A DNA stretch of 64,000 bases, taken from Nephrocerus scutellatus (lineage: Eukaryota; Arthropoda; Insecta; Diptera; Pipunculidae). This document shows positions 1-10,620 of the stretch, one piece after another (the stretch's first letter is position 1; each line of letters starts with the position of its first letter). The notes under the pieces are model-generated. The model saw only the letters and a list, made by a program, of their open reading frames with translations, ran no database searches and had not been told where the DNA came from. The stretch is from contig OX352761.1 in assembly GCA_947095585.1 (NCBI GenBank), forward strand, positions 26,317,777 to 26,381,776, read 5' to 3'. The translations under genes and the position numbers were made by a program.

Positions 1-131
1 TGCCAAATTTCAATAAAATCGGGCTGTAGGAAGTGGGTTAAAAATTGATCGCAAGATTCCATGACACACAAATCCACAAGCCCACAAACCCACAAACACA
101 CGGGCAAGTAAAGTTAATATAGAGAATTTAA
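1..131 (-). repeat. Terminal piece of the ~125-bp-unit dispersed element
   Basis: This carries, in reverse orientation, the same terminal module seen at 4953-5050 and 32543-32640: a stretch rich in CACAAA/CCCACAAA words, then GGGCAAGTAAAGTTAATATA and a terminal AGAGAATTTAA. Only the end of the element is in the window; the rest lies upstream of base 1. Confidence 0.6.
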
Positions 132-475
132 AAAAGGGATCGAATCATTAGTTATGGCCGCAAGTTCATACATGAAACCCATGGAAAACGGAATTTTTTC
201 TGTTTTTCCCGAATTTTAGAAATTTTCAGGTTCCAATAATCATCTCCGGACTATTACGAACATTTTAAAGAAAAATGAGCCAAATCAGCCCTGTCGTTTA
301 GCCGTGAAAAGGTAACAGACAGACAGAGTCCCTTTCACATTTATAATATTAGTATTATTATAATATTTTCCACGCATTCTATAACACCATGTATAGTTCA
401 ATATTACTAAAATTTTATTTTTATTTCTAAGGAAGGAATGTTAAGTTCCGATCCAAACCTTTCATATTTAAATTC
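132..475. other. AT-rich non-coding stretch
   Basis: I see no credible coding potential. A run resembling repeat ends (AGGTAACAGACAGACAGAG at about 310-328) suggests more dispersed-repeat debris. Confidence 0.4.
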
Positions 476-539
476 AGCCACTTACCGGGTGAGTTTTCAA
501 CCAAGATTTTTTAAATATGGAGAAAAAATGGGGGTGTGG

Positions 540-710
540 CCACAACACCACTATCTTTTACGGACGGAAGCGGAATCTTCTTGGTATTTTGTTTGCATGA
601 GGTTTTCAACAAATTGATAGAAAACAACCCAAAACGGCGAATCATTTTGCATCACGATAATGCGAGTTGACACACATCACATCAAACGAGCGAGTATTTG
701 AGCACCCATA
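540..710 (+). pseudogene. Mariner-type transposase fragment
   Basis: Conceptual translation gives a short stretch with the mariner second catalytic block: NNPKRRIILHHDNAS followed by HTS and HQTSEYLS. The HHDNAS aspartate motif is typical of mariner transposases. A stop interrupts the block and the fragment ends abruptly where the ~125-bp repeat begins near 706. A related scrap sits near 4228-4290 (both have a gtggGCACAACAC-like and TTACGGACGG sequence). Confidence 0.5.
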
Positions 711-960
711 CAAATTTTATAAAAAAAAGTACCCGATTTTGTTCAAGTTTTATACGCATGAGTATCTCAGATGGATAACACTTTTTGTAAAAATCTTGGA
801 GTTATCGGGCCCCGGTTTCGGAAGGACCCATACAAAATTTTATAAAATTTACCCGATTTTCTTCAAATTTAAATTTTTTTTTATCTCCTATAGAAACACT
901 ATTTGTAAAAAATTTGAGGTGATCGGGCTCGGGGGGGGGGGCTCCCATACAAATTTTCCA
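706..960 (+). repeat. ~125-bp-unit tandem repeat block
   Basis: About two units, each with CCCATACAAATTTTATAAAA, ACCCGATTTT, a TATACGCATG(T)GTATCTC word, a GATGGA(T/C)AACACTTTTTGTAAAAA word and ATCGGGC followed by a G/C-rich run. It is the same family as 1443-2003. The intervening 961-1442 looks non-coding and repetitive. Confidence 0.7.
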
Positions 961-1442
961 TTTAGCGGCATCATCAGGATCATATCATACTATAATGACT
1001 GTGTTCTGTGTGCGCTGATGAGTGATGCGATGTAGGCAGCGCTGCTTGAATTTACGATTGGGGTTGTTTTGTTGTTGCGTTGCAGCAGAGAGTATAGAGA
1101 TATCAAGAGGAAGTAGAACAAATATTTTTATACAAAACTGAATGGTTCCGCAATTGAAATGTGTTGTACACTCAGATGTGTGAGTGCATTCTTAATTTGT
1201 GTTTTGTACATATTACGAGTATATGAAGAACTGGTTACGCACTCAACTGCTTTACAGCTTAACTCAACTCAAAAGAAATAATTTAAGTGGTACTTCGTAC
1301 GTCGTTGTGTGTACGTCGCACCAACCGTGCGCTGTGGCTGCTATGTTTTCACCAACAAATGGGGAATTCACCACAAAATCGAATCTCCGTGGCACGGCAG
1401 TTTGTCGGTCGGTCGGTCTGTTTGTCGTGGAAACCCGAATTT

Positions 1443-2003
1443 TTAAATTCTCTATATTTACTTGGCTGGGGCTAGCTGGCTGACTGGCCTACTTTCCAAA
1501 ACACACATGTATATTTCCGGTGAAAATACTTTCTATATAAATTTGGGGCATCTCGGGCCTCGGGGTCTGGGGTCCCATACAAATTTTTTACAAAATTTAC
1601 CCGATTTTCTTAAAATTGTATACGCATGTGTATCTCCGATGGACAACACTTTCTGTAAAAATTTGGAAGTAATCGGACCCCTGGGTCGGGGGTGGGGGCA
1701 ACCATACAAATTTTATAAAAAAAAGTACCCGATTTTTTCAAATTTTATATGCATGTGTATTTCCAATTCACACTTTTTTAAAAATTTGGAAGTGATCGGG
1801 CCCAGGTGTTGTGGGGGGGGGGTCACCCATACAAACTTTATAAAAAAAATCACTCAATTTTCTTCAAATTTTATACGCATGTGTATCTCCGATGGACAAC
1901 ACTTTTTGTAAAAATGTGGCAATGATCGGGCCCCGGGGTCGTGGGGGCGCCCATACAAATTTTATAAAAAAAAAATACCCGATTTTCTTCAAATTTTATA
2001 CGC
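1443..2003 (+). repeat. Dispersed element copy with four ~125-bp tandem units
   Basis: It starts with the family terminus TTAAATTCTCTATATTTACTT and then repeats a unit at a measured spacing: the CATACAAA word occurs at 1576, 1703, 1828 and 1952 (127, 125 and 124 bp apart). Each unit ends in ATCGGGCCC plus a G-rich run. The ORFs that cross it are repeat artefacts. It breaks off at about 2003, where a reverse-transcriptase relic follows. Confidence 0.8.
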
Positions 2004-2100
2004 ACTGTTCAATAATGATCCGCACGGTGCTGATGTGGTCGATACAGGAGTATCGAGTGCGGAAACCTGCTTGTTCGGCACCGAGTGTATCATCCCCTTA
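2003..2100 (-). pseudogene. Non-LTR reverse-transcriptase relic (about 100 bp)
   Basis: The sequence is clearly similar to 27231-27325 (CACTG[T/C]TCAATAATG, then GTGCTGATGTGGTCGA and CGGAAACC), which is part of the reverse-transcriptase region of the minus-strand non-LTR relic at 26850-28400. It is only a scrap, fused to the end of the tandem-repeat element. Confidence 0.55.
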
Positions 2101-2159
2101 TCTTAGGAGACAGCATAGCAGTTTTTTTTTTCGCGTCTTGAAGTGTACTACTTAACGTT

Positions 2160-4180
2160 CCAATTTTGTAGGTAATGTTCACATAGCATATGTGCCACTT
2201 GAAAAATAACAATTAGAACTCAGTGTCGACCATTAAAAATGTGGATAGAAATCAAGAAACATGTAGAGGGTCGCCAGGTACTGCACAATATAAGAGAAGT
2301 ATTGAACTTCAAATTAGCTAATTAAACATGGATGGAAATGCAAGTTCTAATTTTGCTATCTTGACTCACACAAAAAACAAAAATATGATTACTTACGTAT
2401 GAAATGACAAAAATGTAAACAGAGATTTAAAGCTTGAACATTGATGGATTGTGCCATTCTCGAAATATTTTTCTTTATTATGATTCATGCACAGGGTGAG
2501 ATTTGCTTCTTGTGGCTTAACTGATGTTTTGCAGTACGTTAAACATAAGATAAACGATATTGTTATTACGTTATTAACAATAATTTAACATTTGGTGTAT
2601 AGGCATACATAAATGTGTCCTGGGCTGGGCTCCATTTAACCAAAAACCAGTTGCTCCAAAGCCATAACATACAAAACATGTTCGTCGCATTCAGAGCATC
2701 AACTTTTTATCAGATTAAGTCTTTAACCCGGCTGAGTTCGATCGATTATGATGTTGTGTGGGAGGTGGGATTGAACAACTCGGCTTAACGGTGCAATAAG
2801 CGTGCGCGCTTTATTTTCCAGCTACTTACAACAGCTCAAGTATGTAGGTATTTATATGCAAGTACAAATATTAGCATATTCTTATCAAAACCCCAAAAAT
2901 ATAGCTTATAACGAGAGAGAGAGAGAAATAAAAGGTGTGAAAAAGAGAAACAGAAGAGACGACAATGCGACAACGGTGCGATATCAAGATTCGAGATTAT
3001 CAAGATAATGAAATGGATTTTTACTCATAGGTCAGATCGATGAATATTAGTCGCCGTCTCGCATCAGAACTCACAACAGTTTAGCTAAAGCTCTAGCTCT
3101 TCACATCCTCAAAACAGAGATTAGAGTTTTTCCTTTTTTTTGCTATAGATCACTATTAATTCTATTAATTCGGTTGCAGCAACTACTAACTAGCAAGTAG
3201 CCAACGTAGTCGAACAGAAAATTGTATCTTGTTGAGCTGCGGTGAGATAACAAGTTCTAGCGAATAGATCGAGTTTTGAGTGTTTTTGTCTGTTTTATCA
3301 AATCCAAACGGATAATGTTCCTTGATTGTCATAAAATTAAAAAATAGTTGTTTTTTGTGAAAATATTAAGAAAAAAATTTGATAAATTACTCGAGTCATT
3401 AAAAAAAACCGTACAATAAAAAGATATTTTGTGATGTTTTGTGAATTATTTGTCGATTAAATAAAAGTTGAAAATTTAATTTTATGGAAACGAATAAACG
3501 AAACGAACTGGATTAACTTGTCCAATAAGGAAAAAGGATATGCGATGTGCGGATGATTGACTGGCTTCTGGCTGTGGATTACTAACTGAGGATTTGACGA
3601 CTTTTTTTTAGGTTTTTTGAACCATGAAACTAATTTTAGATTAATTTGTATAGTTGATACATACAAAGTAAGGAATAGAATTGAGCTGCGTTAACTCGAA
3701 ATTTGATGTCAATGTGTGCAGAAAAAAGTCTAAAAAAAGGATTATTTTCGTTTAAAAAAATATATTTTACATATTTTTTAAGAAAATTATTCTTTGTTAT
3801 TGAACTCTCTTTTTTTGTAATAGCGGTTCAGTCTTGTGTGTTCTCGTAGTTAAGTGGAATCCATGCGATAGTCATGGCACTGTCCTTTTTGTAACCAATA
3901 AGATATCGTCAATTTTTTAACTTTTTTTTTTGCTAATTTCGAGTGTGAAGGGTATTTTCAAAATTTGTTAAACTTTTGGTTAAGTCAGACTAGTATTTTT
4001 TGCATAATACATCTATTTATAATTCCATTGTAATCTGAAAATTGCTGGCTTTCGGTAACTCATTTTATAGAAAAAGTTCCCAGGATTTAGGGAAAAATAG
4101 TCTTTTGTTATGTAAATTGTTAACTTTTCTGTTAATTACTCCAAATGGAATGAGTTCTTTTTAATACGCTATTAGCAAAG
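2160..4180. other. Intergenic; no supported gene
   Basis: No ORF with recognisable content. The segment 3040-3260 is less AT-rich than its surroundings, has CAGTT-type initiator words and a donor-like GCGGTGAGATAA at about 3239-3250. It could be a promoter with a non-coding first exon, but I cannot tie it to a gene. The rest is AT-rich with poly-T runs. Confidence 0.3.
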
Positions 4181-4279
4181 ATAAAGACACATTGCATTGC
4201 GAGGTCTATATTCCATTAGGTATAATACAAAAAAAATTGAGGTGTGGGCACAACACGATTTTTTTTACGGACGGGGCCG

Positions 4280-4410
4280 GAATCTACATTAAATGTATAT
4301 TAATTTTTTTTTATTTTTTTTTCCAAAGTTTTTTTTTCAAATTTTTTAATTTTATTTTTAATTTTTTTTATGTATTTTTTTTTTATTTTTTGTTTAAAGT
4401 TCTTTTGCAC
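4280..4410. repeat. T-rich low-complexity tract
   Basis: Long uninterrupted T/TTTA runs. The 78-residue ORF here is almost entirely Phe/Ile/Leu and is a composition artefact. Confidence 0.7.
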
Positions 4411-4429
4411 TCAACAGATTTCTCCTAAG

Positions 4430-4760
4430 TGCTATACTTTGTGAGTTATTTGCAAAAACTCGAAAAACTGTTTAAACTGACTGTCAGATATCCGTCAAAA
4501 TCATCTGGCCCCTCACAATTTATGTAAAAAGCTTAAATATGAGTTTTCATCCCGATAAGTTCAGCCGTCTGGGCTGTAGAGTGGACACAGACAGACAAAC
4601 CGGTTTTTTTTCGCTTTTTCTGATACAGAAATGGGTAAATCTGCAAAAATCCCGAGTTCGAAAATTTTCATGATTACTATGCTTCCTTTTACTATGTAAA
4701 AGAAAGTAAAAGAGTCGTCTGGTGCCTGTGCAACGCATTGACCAACACATTTTACTTTTT
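4430..4760 (-). repeat. Dispersed repeat, PCN-A family copy
   Basis: It shares an ordered set of words with 16480-16780 (plus) and 17010-17215 (minus): TTTTCGAGTTTTTG-type, AAGCTTTTTACATA, a CAGCCCAGACGGCTGAACTTA-like core next to ACAGACAGAC, a GAAAATTTTCGAAC word and TACTTTCTTTTACATAGTAAA. I use 'PCN-A' only as a local label. No coding content. Confidence 0.7.
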
Positions 4761-4952
4761 AAGCTTTATGGTTTTTTTTTAACATTTTCATTGACGTACA
4801 GAACTCAATAAAAAGTGTCAAATTTTCGGCGGTAACATCAGAGGTTCCTGTGAGGAGTAGCTTTTTCGACTCCGGTCCGGTTCGGTCCGAAGGAATATAC
4901 TTTGAAATATTTCTTGTTTTTCACTCAAATCGGTTGATGCCTGGCCACTTTT

Positions 4953-5290
4953 TTAAATTCTCTATATTAACTTCACTTGCCCGTGTGTTTGTGGGTTTGT
5001 GGATTTGTGTGTCATGGAATCTTGCGATCAATTTTTAACCCACTTCATACAGCCCGATTTTATTGAAATTTGGCACACATGGGTATTTCCGGAGACAACA
5101 CTTTCTATTAAATTTTGAGGCTCCTCGGGCTGCGGGGTCGGGGGGCTCCCATACAAACATTTTAAAAAATGTACCCGATTTTACACACATGTGTATACCC
5201 AATAAACAATACTTTTTCGAAAATTTGGTCGTGATCGGGTTCCGGGTTCGGCCGCAAGGCCCTTATACATTTTTTAAATATCTATACTGG
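4953..5290 (+). repeat. Dispersed element copy, ~125-bp-unit family
   Basis: Begins with TTAAATTCTCTATATTAACTT and the GTGTTTGTGGGTTTGTGGAT module, then about two tandem units ending in CGGG-rich runs. A matching opposite terminus (TTAGAGAATTTAGATGAAA) appears at about 5780, so the element may extend to there with unrelated sequence inserted at about 5290-5750. Confidence 0.7.
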
Positions 5291-6160
5291 CATCAGATAT
5301 TCGTCGCCCTTTATGGACTGTGTGCGGTGTGTGCTGCGCAGTCGGCTGCGCTGCATGGTTTTGGTGGTAGAGAGAGAAAGAAATCTTAGCTCACGCACAA
5401 ATGAACCCAGCAAATGAAACGAGACATAAATGTTTTATGCTTAATTCAACAACTTACATTTTTATTTACTAAATTTTATTTTTATTGATGTCGTTTTTTT
5501 TGTTGTCGAAATCAACTTACAGATAGAACAACAAGTTTTCGCAATATTCTGTCATTTCGCGTTTTTATAAATTAGTTCAGAGCAGTCAAACAGTTCTCAA
5601 GATAAATGTTCGTGTTTCTTATTTGCTCAGAGTATGAGCTTGCTCTAAGTGCTCAGAATAAAATGATCTGAGCATTTTCAATTTTAACATCTGATGTCAA
5701 ATGTCTGTTTCGATGATTTTCTCCTACAATAAAAAAAAATGGCCCAGGATCGAGGGGCTCCCATATCAATTTCTGCGATTAGAGAATTTAGATGAAAAAT
5801 TTTAATTTTTATGGGTTGTTTTTTATGATGATAAACTTTAACTTCGGAAGGCCATAACAAGAAGAATAATAAAAACTCAGATATTGATCGTCTTTTATGT
5901 TTGTTTCGATTTGCTCAAACCATCATAACCGAAACCATACCCACGGGTAAGATGTCAAAGGGACAGGGTTTTTGTGGTGAATGCTTTGCAAATTGAACGC
6001 CAAACCAACCCAAATTTGACAATTGTAGTTTATAGATATTATTTATTCGGTGCGGGAGTAAAAGTTTATTTAAGACGATAAATTACGCTGTTGCGCTGTG
6101 ATATTAATTAAATTACTTGCATTTTTATATATCAATTAAAATTTAACAATATTCTTAAAT
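5290..6160. other. Repeat-rich non-coding sequence
   Basis: Contains GAGAGAAAGAAATCTTAGCTC at about 5370, a word shared with the repeats at 6400-6440 and 31470-31490, plus the probable right end of the 4953 element near 5755-5800. No gene seen. Confidence 0.35.
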
Positions 6161-6163
6161 CGT

Positions 6164-6540
6164 TTGTGGTCACTTTTAAATAGATTTTTGGTAAACAATA
6201 TTCTTAAATCGTCGTCGTCACTGAAATGTCAAAAACAAACTGAAAAATTAGTCTTCTTGTTCTCTCTTATTCATTTTGTGAGTAAACAAAACCTTACCCG
6301 TCAATTGTCGATGTGTAGCAGCGTTACAGTGTCGGTTACAAAACTTTGCAAATATAACGAAAAATCAAACCGTACCCCGGGTACAGTTTGCAAATAGAAC
6401 GTCAAACCAAAAACACGAGAGAGAAATCTTAACTCTACCCTGGAAATCGAAAGACACATAAGTTTCTTTATTCCCTACCCTACATTATCAGTCAAAAAAG
6501 GCTTAAGTAAAAGGCAATTTATGAGTAAAAATAAGACATG
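6164..6540 (+). repeat. Dispersed repeat, family shared with 31330-31540 and 48690-48850
   Basis: Common ordered words include GGTTACAAAACT(T/A)T, GAGAGAAATCTTAACTC, AAACAAAACC-type and CTTGTTCTCTC/CTTGCTCTC. The copies at about 31330-31540 and 48690-48850 have the same order. Non-coding. Confidence 0.6.
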
Positions 6541-6839
6541 ATAATAAAACAATATTCTAAAGAACATCTTCTAATTAATTTCTATTGAGTTAACTTGTAA
6601 AGGTCTTAAAGGAGCCCAAAATTTTAACATTTTGCATGACCGCTTAAGATCAAAGTTAACCAAAAGTAGTTTGTTCAACCCGCTTTGTTGAAAACAGGCT
6701 AAGATAATTAGATTAAAAATTCTTGTTTATTGCAGTCAGCTAACGACACACTTGTAATAATGTTAGAGCTACCCAGAATTAAATAACGAATATATGCCTG
6801 TAAGAAGGAATACATTAACATTTTAACATTATTTTTTAT

Positions 6840-7200
6840 TATTAGTACATAACATGATGTAAAAATACTATTACTACATTTTTTATCCAGTTAACTTTAC
6901 AATTTCTCTATTTTTTGTAAATAAATGAACTTTTGTTTTCCCTCTTTTACCAAAGAAACCTACTTCAGTGCGGTCATTTCATTTCTGTGTTGCGTTTACG
7001 TTGCACGAAAGAAAAATTTATAATCCGTAAAATTCTGCATAAAAACTTCGTTAAAAGGGTAATAAATAATAACTAATAATAATAGCCCTTTTATTTTTGC
7101 TTTCAATTTATGTCAAATTGCGTTTTTGCGGTTTATTTAAATTGTGAAAAACCAAAAAACATCTACTCACAGCTACATTGTAGGTCTTAGGAAGACATAA
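6840..7200 (+). repeat. MITE-like repeat, inverted partner of 35210-35540
   Basis: GTGCGGTCATTTCATTTCTGTGTTGCGTTTACGTTGCACG, TTATAATCCGTAAAATTCTGC and AATAGCCCTTTTATTTTT appear here (longer words cited as landmarks only) and in reverse complement at 35280-35410. The two copies are diverged and non-coding. Confidence 0.65.
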
Positions 7201-7500
7201 TAGAATACAGCATATATTTCGTATTATCAAAACGTCAAAATTTAAACTTTTTACCCAGTTGCATTTAAAACAGCACAGTTAAAATATTTCACTTTTTAAC
7301 CAATTGGAACGTAGACTTAATAGAAATATGTAAAGGAATGCTCGTAACAAACGATAATAAGGAATGATCGAGCAAAAATTATGTATATCTGTGGCTCAAC
7401 TTTCAAAATGCCAAAATAATTATAAGAATGGTTCAGTAATGGTCTAATTAGCCTATTACTCTGGTCTGACTAAAAAAAATTGCGAAAAATCAAAGTATAT
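7200..7500. other. Non-coding, nothing recognised
   Basis: AT-rich sequence between repeats; no coding signal seen. Confidence 0.4.
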
Positions 7501-8230
7501 GTATTTCCTGCGTTCAACATTTGCTTTCCGGCTGCCCAAATCCGCAAACCATGCTATCGCCCAATATCAACAGCGGTTTCCGTTCCCGTGCATCATTAAC
7601 CAGACGGTCCAGAAAAGCTTTAAGCTTAATGATGCACTTGGTTGTGTTGATATCCAGTTCTTCCGCGATAGCTGTAACGCCTTTTGATTTACTGGGCACT
7701 TATAGCTGCTTGCCACATGCTTACCATTAGAGGTGCCATCCTTCCAGGCAATGAGGCTCATAGGTGCAGGCCTTACCTATAGACACTCGAGGATCAGTCT
7801 TTACCGCTTTGACGTTTTTACGCTGTATGTCCACAATCAAGCCATCTATAGCATTTGAGTGAAGCTATTTTTTCTCTAAAACTACAGAGCACCTATCCAA
7901 TTCGGATTACATGGCAGATTCAAAACCGCAGAAACACACGGCTCTCATTGTTTTAATTCTGAAAGACTCCTTTGCGTCCTTTCTTTTGTTCAAGTGCGTC
8001 ACGCATCCCATCTGCAGTAGTTAGTTAGATCGTCAATGTCTCTAAATTCTACTAGCAACTTCTGAGTTAGGATTTTGACATCAGCGTTAGCGATTCCTCC
8101 TAGTTTCACTTGGTATTCCCAAAATTTAGATTTTTTTTGCTGCTTCTCCAACAGAAGCAACGTAAGTCTGGAATCAGCCTTCACCTTGAATCTTCACCGC
8201 GTCTTGTCCGTTAGTTTTGTCTTGTTACCT
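7500..8230 (-). pseudogene. Decayed non-LTR retrotransposon (ORF1 end plus endonuclease start)
   Basis: Reading the minus strand, 8184-7999 gives a gag-like stretch (KILTQKLLVEFRDIDDLTNY), as in ORF1 proteins of R1/LOA-type elements. Further on, 7699-7514 gives LKAFLDRLVNDARERKPLLI followed by LGD, matching the start of the GD(F)N motif of APE-type endonucleases. The order (ORF1 then endonuclease) fits one element. Several stops and frameshifts lie between, so it is dead. Clade assignment is tentative. Confidence 0.5.
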
Positions 8231-9005
8231 GTCAGACAAATGTCCCCCAATAGATATGAAGCACTAGATTGCATAAATAAAATAAATTAACATTAACAAA
8301 GATAACGCTTTTTTATGAACTATTTAGACCACTCACAATATGAATTCGCCAAAATAAAATTGAAGTCTATCTGTGAAACAGCAAGATCGATTATTGAAAT
8401 TGTTAGGGAATTGTACGAAGATAAATGCCGCTGCAAGCAAAAGTTTTGAAAAGTAGCTTTCCTATTGTACCCTATACCATATCTAATAGATATCTGTTAG
8501 TTGTTATCTTTTAATTTGCTAATGGTTAGGATTAGAAAATATGACGCGAAATTTTCGGGTACCAGAGATCAAAACCATTCGCTCTTTTTTTGCAAAAATG
8601 ATGCGGAATCAATTGCTAATTAGCCCATAGCTCTAATTTTAAAATGAACGAAGATAGGTATTTTAATGTCAGCGTAAATTGCACATGTAAATTCGTAGAT
8701 ATCTTAAATCAACTACAGGATTTTTAAAACCGTGGTTTTTAAGTTTATTCAAATTCAATCCAACTACTAAGAGGATGACGATATAATTTCCAAAATAATT
8801 TAATTAACATCTCACTAATTTTGAAGCTATCCATTTGTCAATCATTTAACTTTTTCTGCCCCGTGGTAGGTAAAATTTTAAGTGAATTTCTCAATAATTT
8901 AATTAACATTCTCGCTAATATGAATGCACTCAAGCGAGTCAGCCCGGCGATAGAAGTGTTACCAGAAGGCTGTAATTTCGTCATTTATGAATATTTTTAT
9001 TAAAT
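8230..9005. other. Non-coding, nothing recognised
   Basis: AT-rich, no ORF with content. AATAATTTAATTAACAT occurs twice, about 100 bp apart (8795 and 8893), a minor local duplication. Confidence 0.4.
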
Positions 9006-9009
9006 TATT

Positions 9010-9995
9010 TTAGAGAAATATCTCAAATTTTATGAAAAACACGTTACTGCTGGACTTTTGCCGCGTCGAGTCTCTTAACGAAGGCATTGCATGCTTCACG
9101 AAAGTGAGTTGTTGGTATTTTGGTCTTTTCTTTTCGAAGAGCTGTCTTCAATGCGTCCACACTTATATCTTTTTGTCGACACCTTTGCCTCCGAAATCGA
9201 CCATATGGAGAAGTCCATTGGATTCAAGTCTGGTGAGTATGGAGGCCATTGTTGGTTGCAAATAAATAAAATTTGGAACATGACTTTGTAAAAATTGTTG
9301 TGTCAAACGAGCTTTATGTGACGGTGCTGAGTACTGTTGGAATGTCCAGCGGTTGTTATCGAATTTTTTTATTCCCTAGTTAGCGACGCATCATTTAATA
9401 CCTTTTCCCGGTACACTTCTTGATTTACCTTGACGCACATCACAGTAACCGACGTTTGTTTGCGAAGAGCAACTCTCTTGTCCAAATTGTCGTTGGAATT
9501 GCCCTTTGGATCACTCACGATTTATTATTTGTGTATCAACTGTTGAACCCTAAAAAAATTTTCATCAGAAAACACCAAGTTGACGAGATCGTTACGTTCG
9601 TGCAGACGTTTTAGCACTTTGCGTTTTCAAGTCGAGCCGTTGTTAAATCTTGCACTTTTCTAATATTGTAGACCTTCAATTGAAGTTAATTATTCAGTAT
9701 CCGTCGGATGCTATCGAACACGTGCAGATTTTTTGTCACTTTTTGCGCACTTTCTCATGGATTTAGCTTAATTCGTGCATAAAATTTGCAAACCATTTCT
9801 GGCGATGTTACTGGTTTAAGAGGACCACCTTCTTAGCGTTTTGTGATGCTAGCAGTATCGTTATACGATTAATGGTCCGATGCACAAATAATTTTTTCAC
9901 ATTCAAATGCTGGAGCTGTTTGACAATAGCCGGTTGTGAGTTTCCACCGAAGAACAGACAATCAAACTGTTACGTTTGAATTCCAATTATAATAT
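9010..9995 (-). pseudogene. Decayed mariner/Tc1-type transposase
   Basis: On the minus strand, pieces in three frames follow the order of a transposase. An N-terminal part has SQPAIVKQLQHLNVKKLFVHRTI-type sequence near 9900. KRLHERNDLVNLVFSDENFF (9610-9550) is the first catalytic Asp block. FQQYSAPSHKAR (about 9330) is the second block with its Asp position changed to Tyr. QWPPYSPDLNPMDFSIWS (about 9250-9200) is the third. Frameshifts and stops are frequent, and the active-site change confirms an inactive relic. Terminal repeats were not identified. Confidence 0.7.
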
Positions 9996-10480
9996 TCTTT
10001 TCATACACGATGTATATCGATTGTTTCCGTTGAATTGTAAACAACATAACAGATGATATCTTGCGCCCGCTGTCATCAGTGGTTTTCAGATACAAAATCG
10101 TGAAGTTAGTAACACTTCGCCGGACTCTAACAGCATCACTTGAGAACGGCTAGACCGATTTGACTCATTTGTATTCTAAAATGTTCGTCATAGTCTGAAT
10201 AAGGTTTATACGCAAAGTAAATTTGGAAAAGTTGCCAGAAAAATTGAAAATTCTGGAAAGTACACTTTTCCATGGGATTTTTGTAGCATGAACTCGCGAC
10301 CATATTTCACGATTCGAACGATGGATTTTTGACCCCCAAAAAACCTTCAAAGTTTCGTTAAAAAACTTTCCAAGAGACCTCCAAAAGAGCCCTCAAATCC
10401 CTAATTTATGTTTTATTTCTTTTGGCATTTTTTCATTATAGAACTATGAATAGAAAATAGGTCTCGACTAATTATTGCCG
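9995..10480. other. Non-coding, nothing recognised
   Basis: No ORF with recognisable content; flanked by the mariner relic and a tRNA-headed repeat. Confidence 0.35.
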
Positions 10481-10620
10481 TGGGCATCGTGGCTCAGTGG
10501 TTAATGTATTTGGCTACTAAGCACGAGATTCGAAGTTCGAAGTCCAAAAAAAACACCAAAAAGCATTTTTAACCTCTTGCGAATGACTGACAAACGTCCT
10601 ACATTTGCCTAAATTATGCT
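10480..10620 (+). repeat. SINE-like repeat with tRNA-derived head
   Basis: The A-box-like GTGGCTCAGTGGTTAA at 10489-10504 is followed 30-odd bases later by the B-box-like GTTCGAAGTCC at about 10535. An A-rich AAAAAAAACACCAAAAAG and a body with CTCTTGCGAATGAC follow. A diverged relative with the same order lies at 26745-26850. Folding as a complete tRNA is not convincing, so I call it a Pol III-type SINE head rather than a tRNA gene. Confidence 0.5.

Noticed and set aside
667..1035. 122-codon plus-strand ORF
   Set aside because: Crosses a mariner scrap and the ~125-bp repeat; the YKFYKKKYPI words recur in every array copy.
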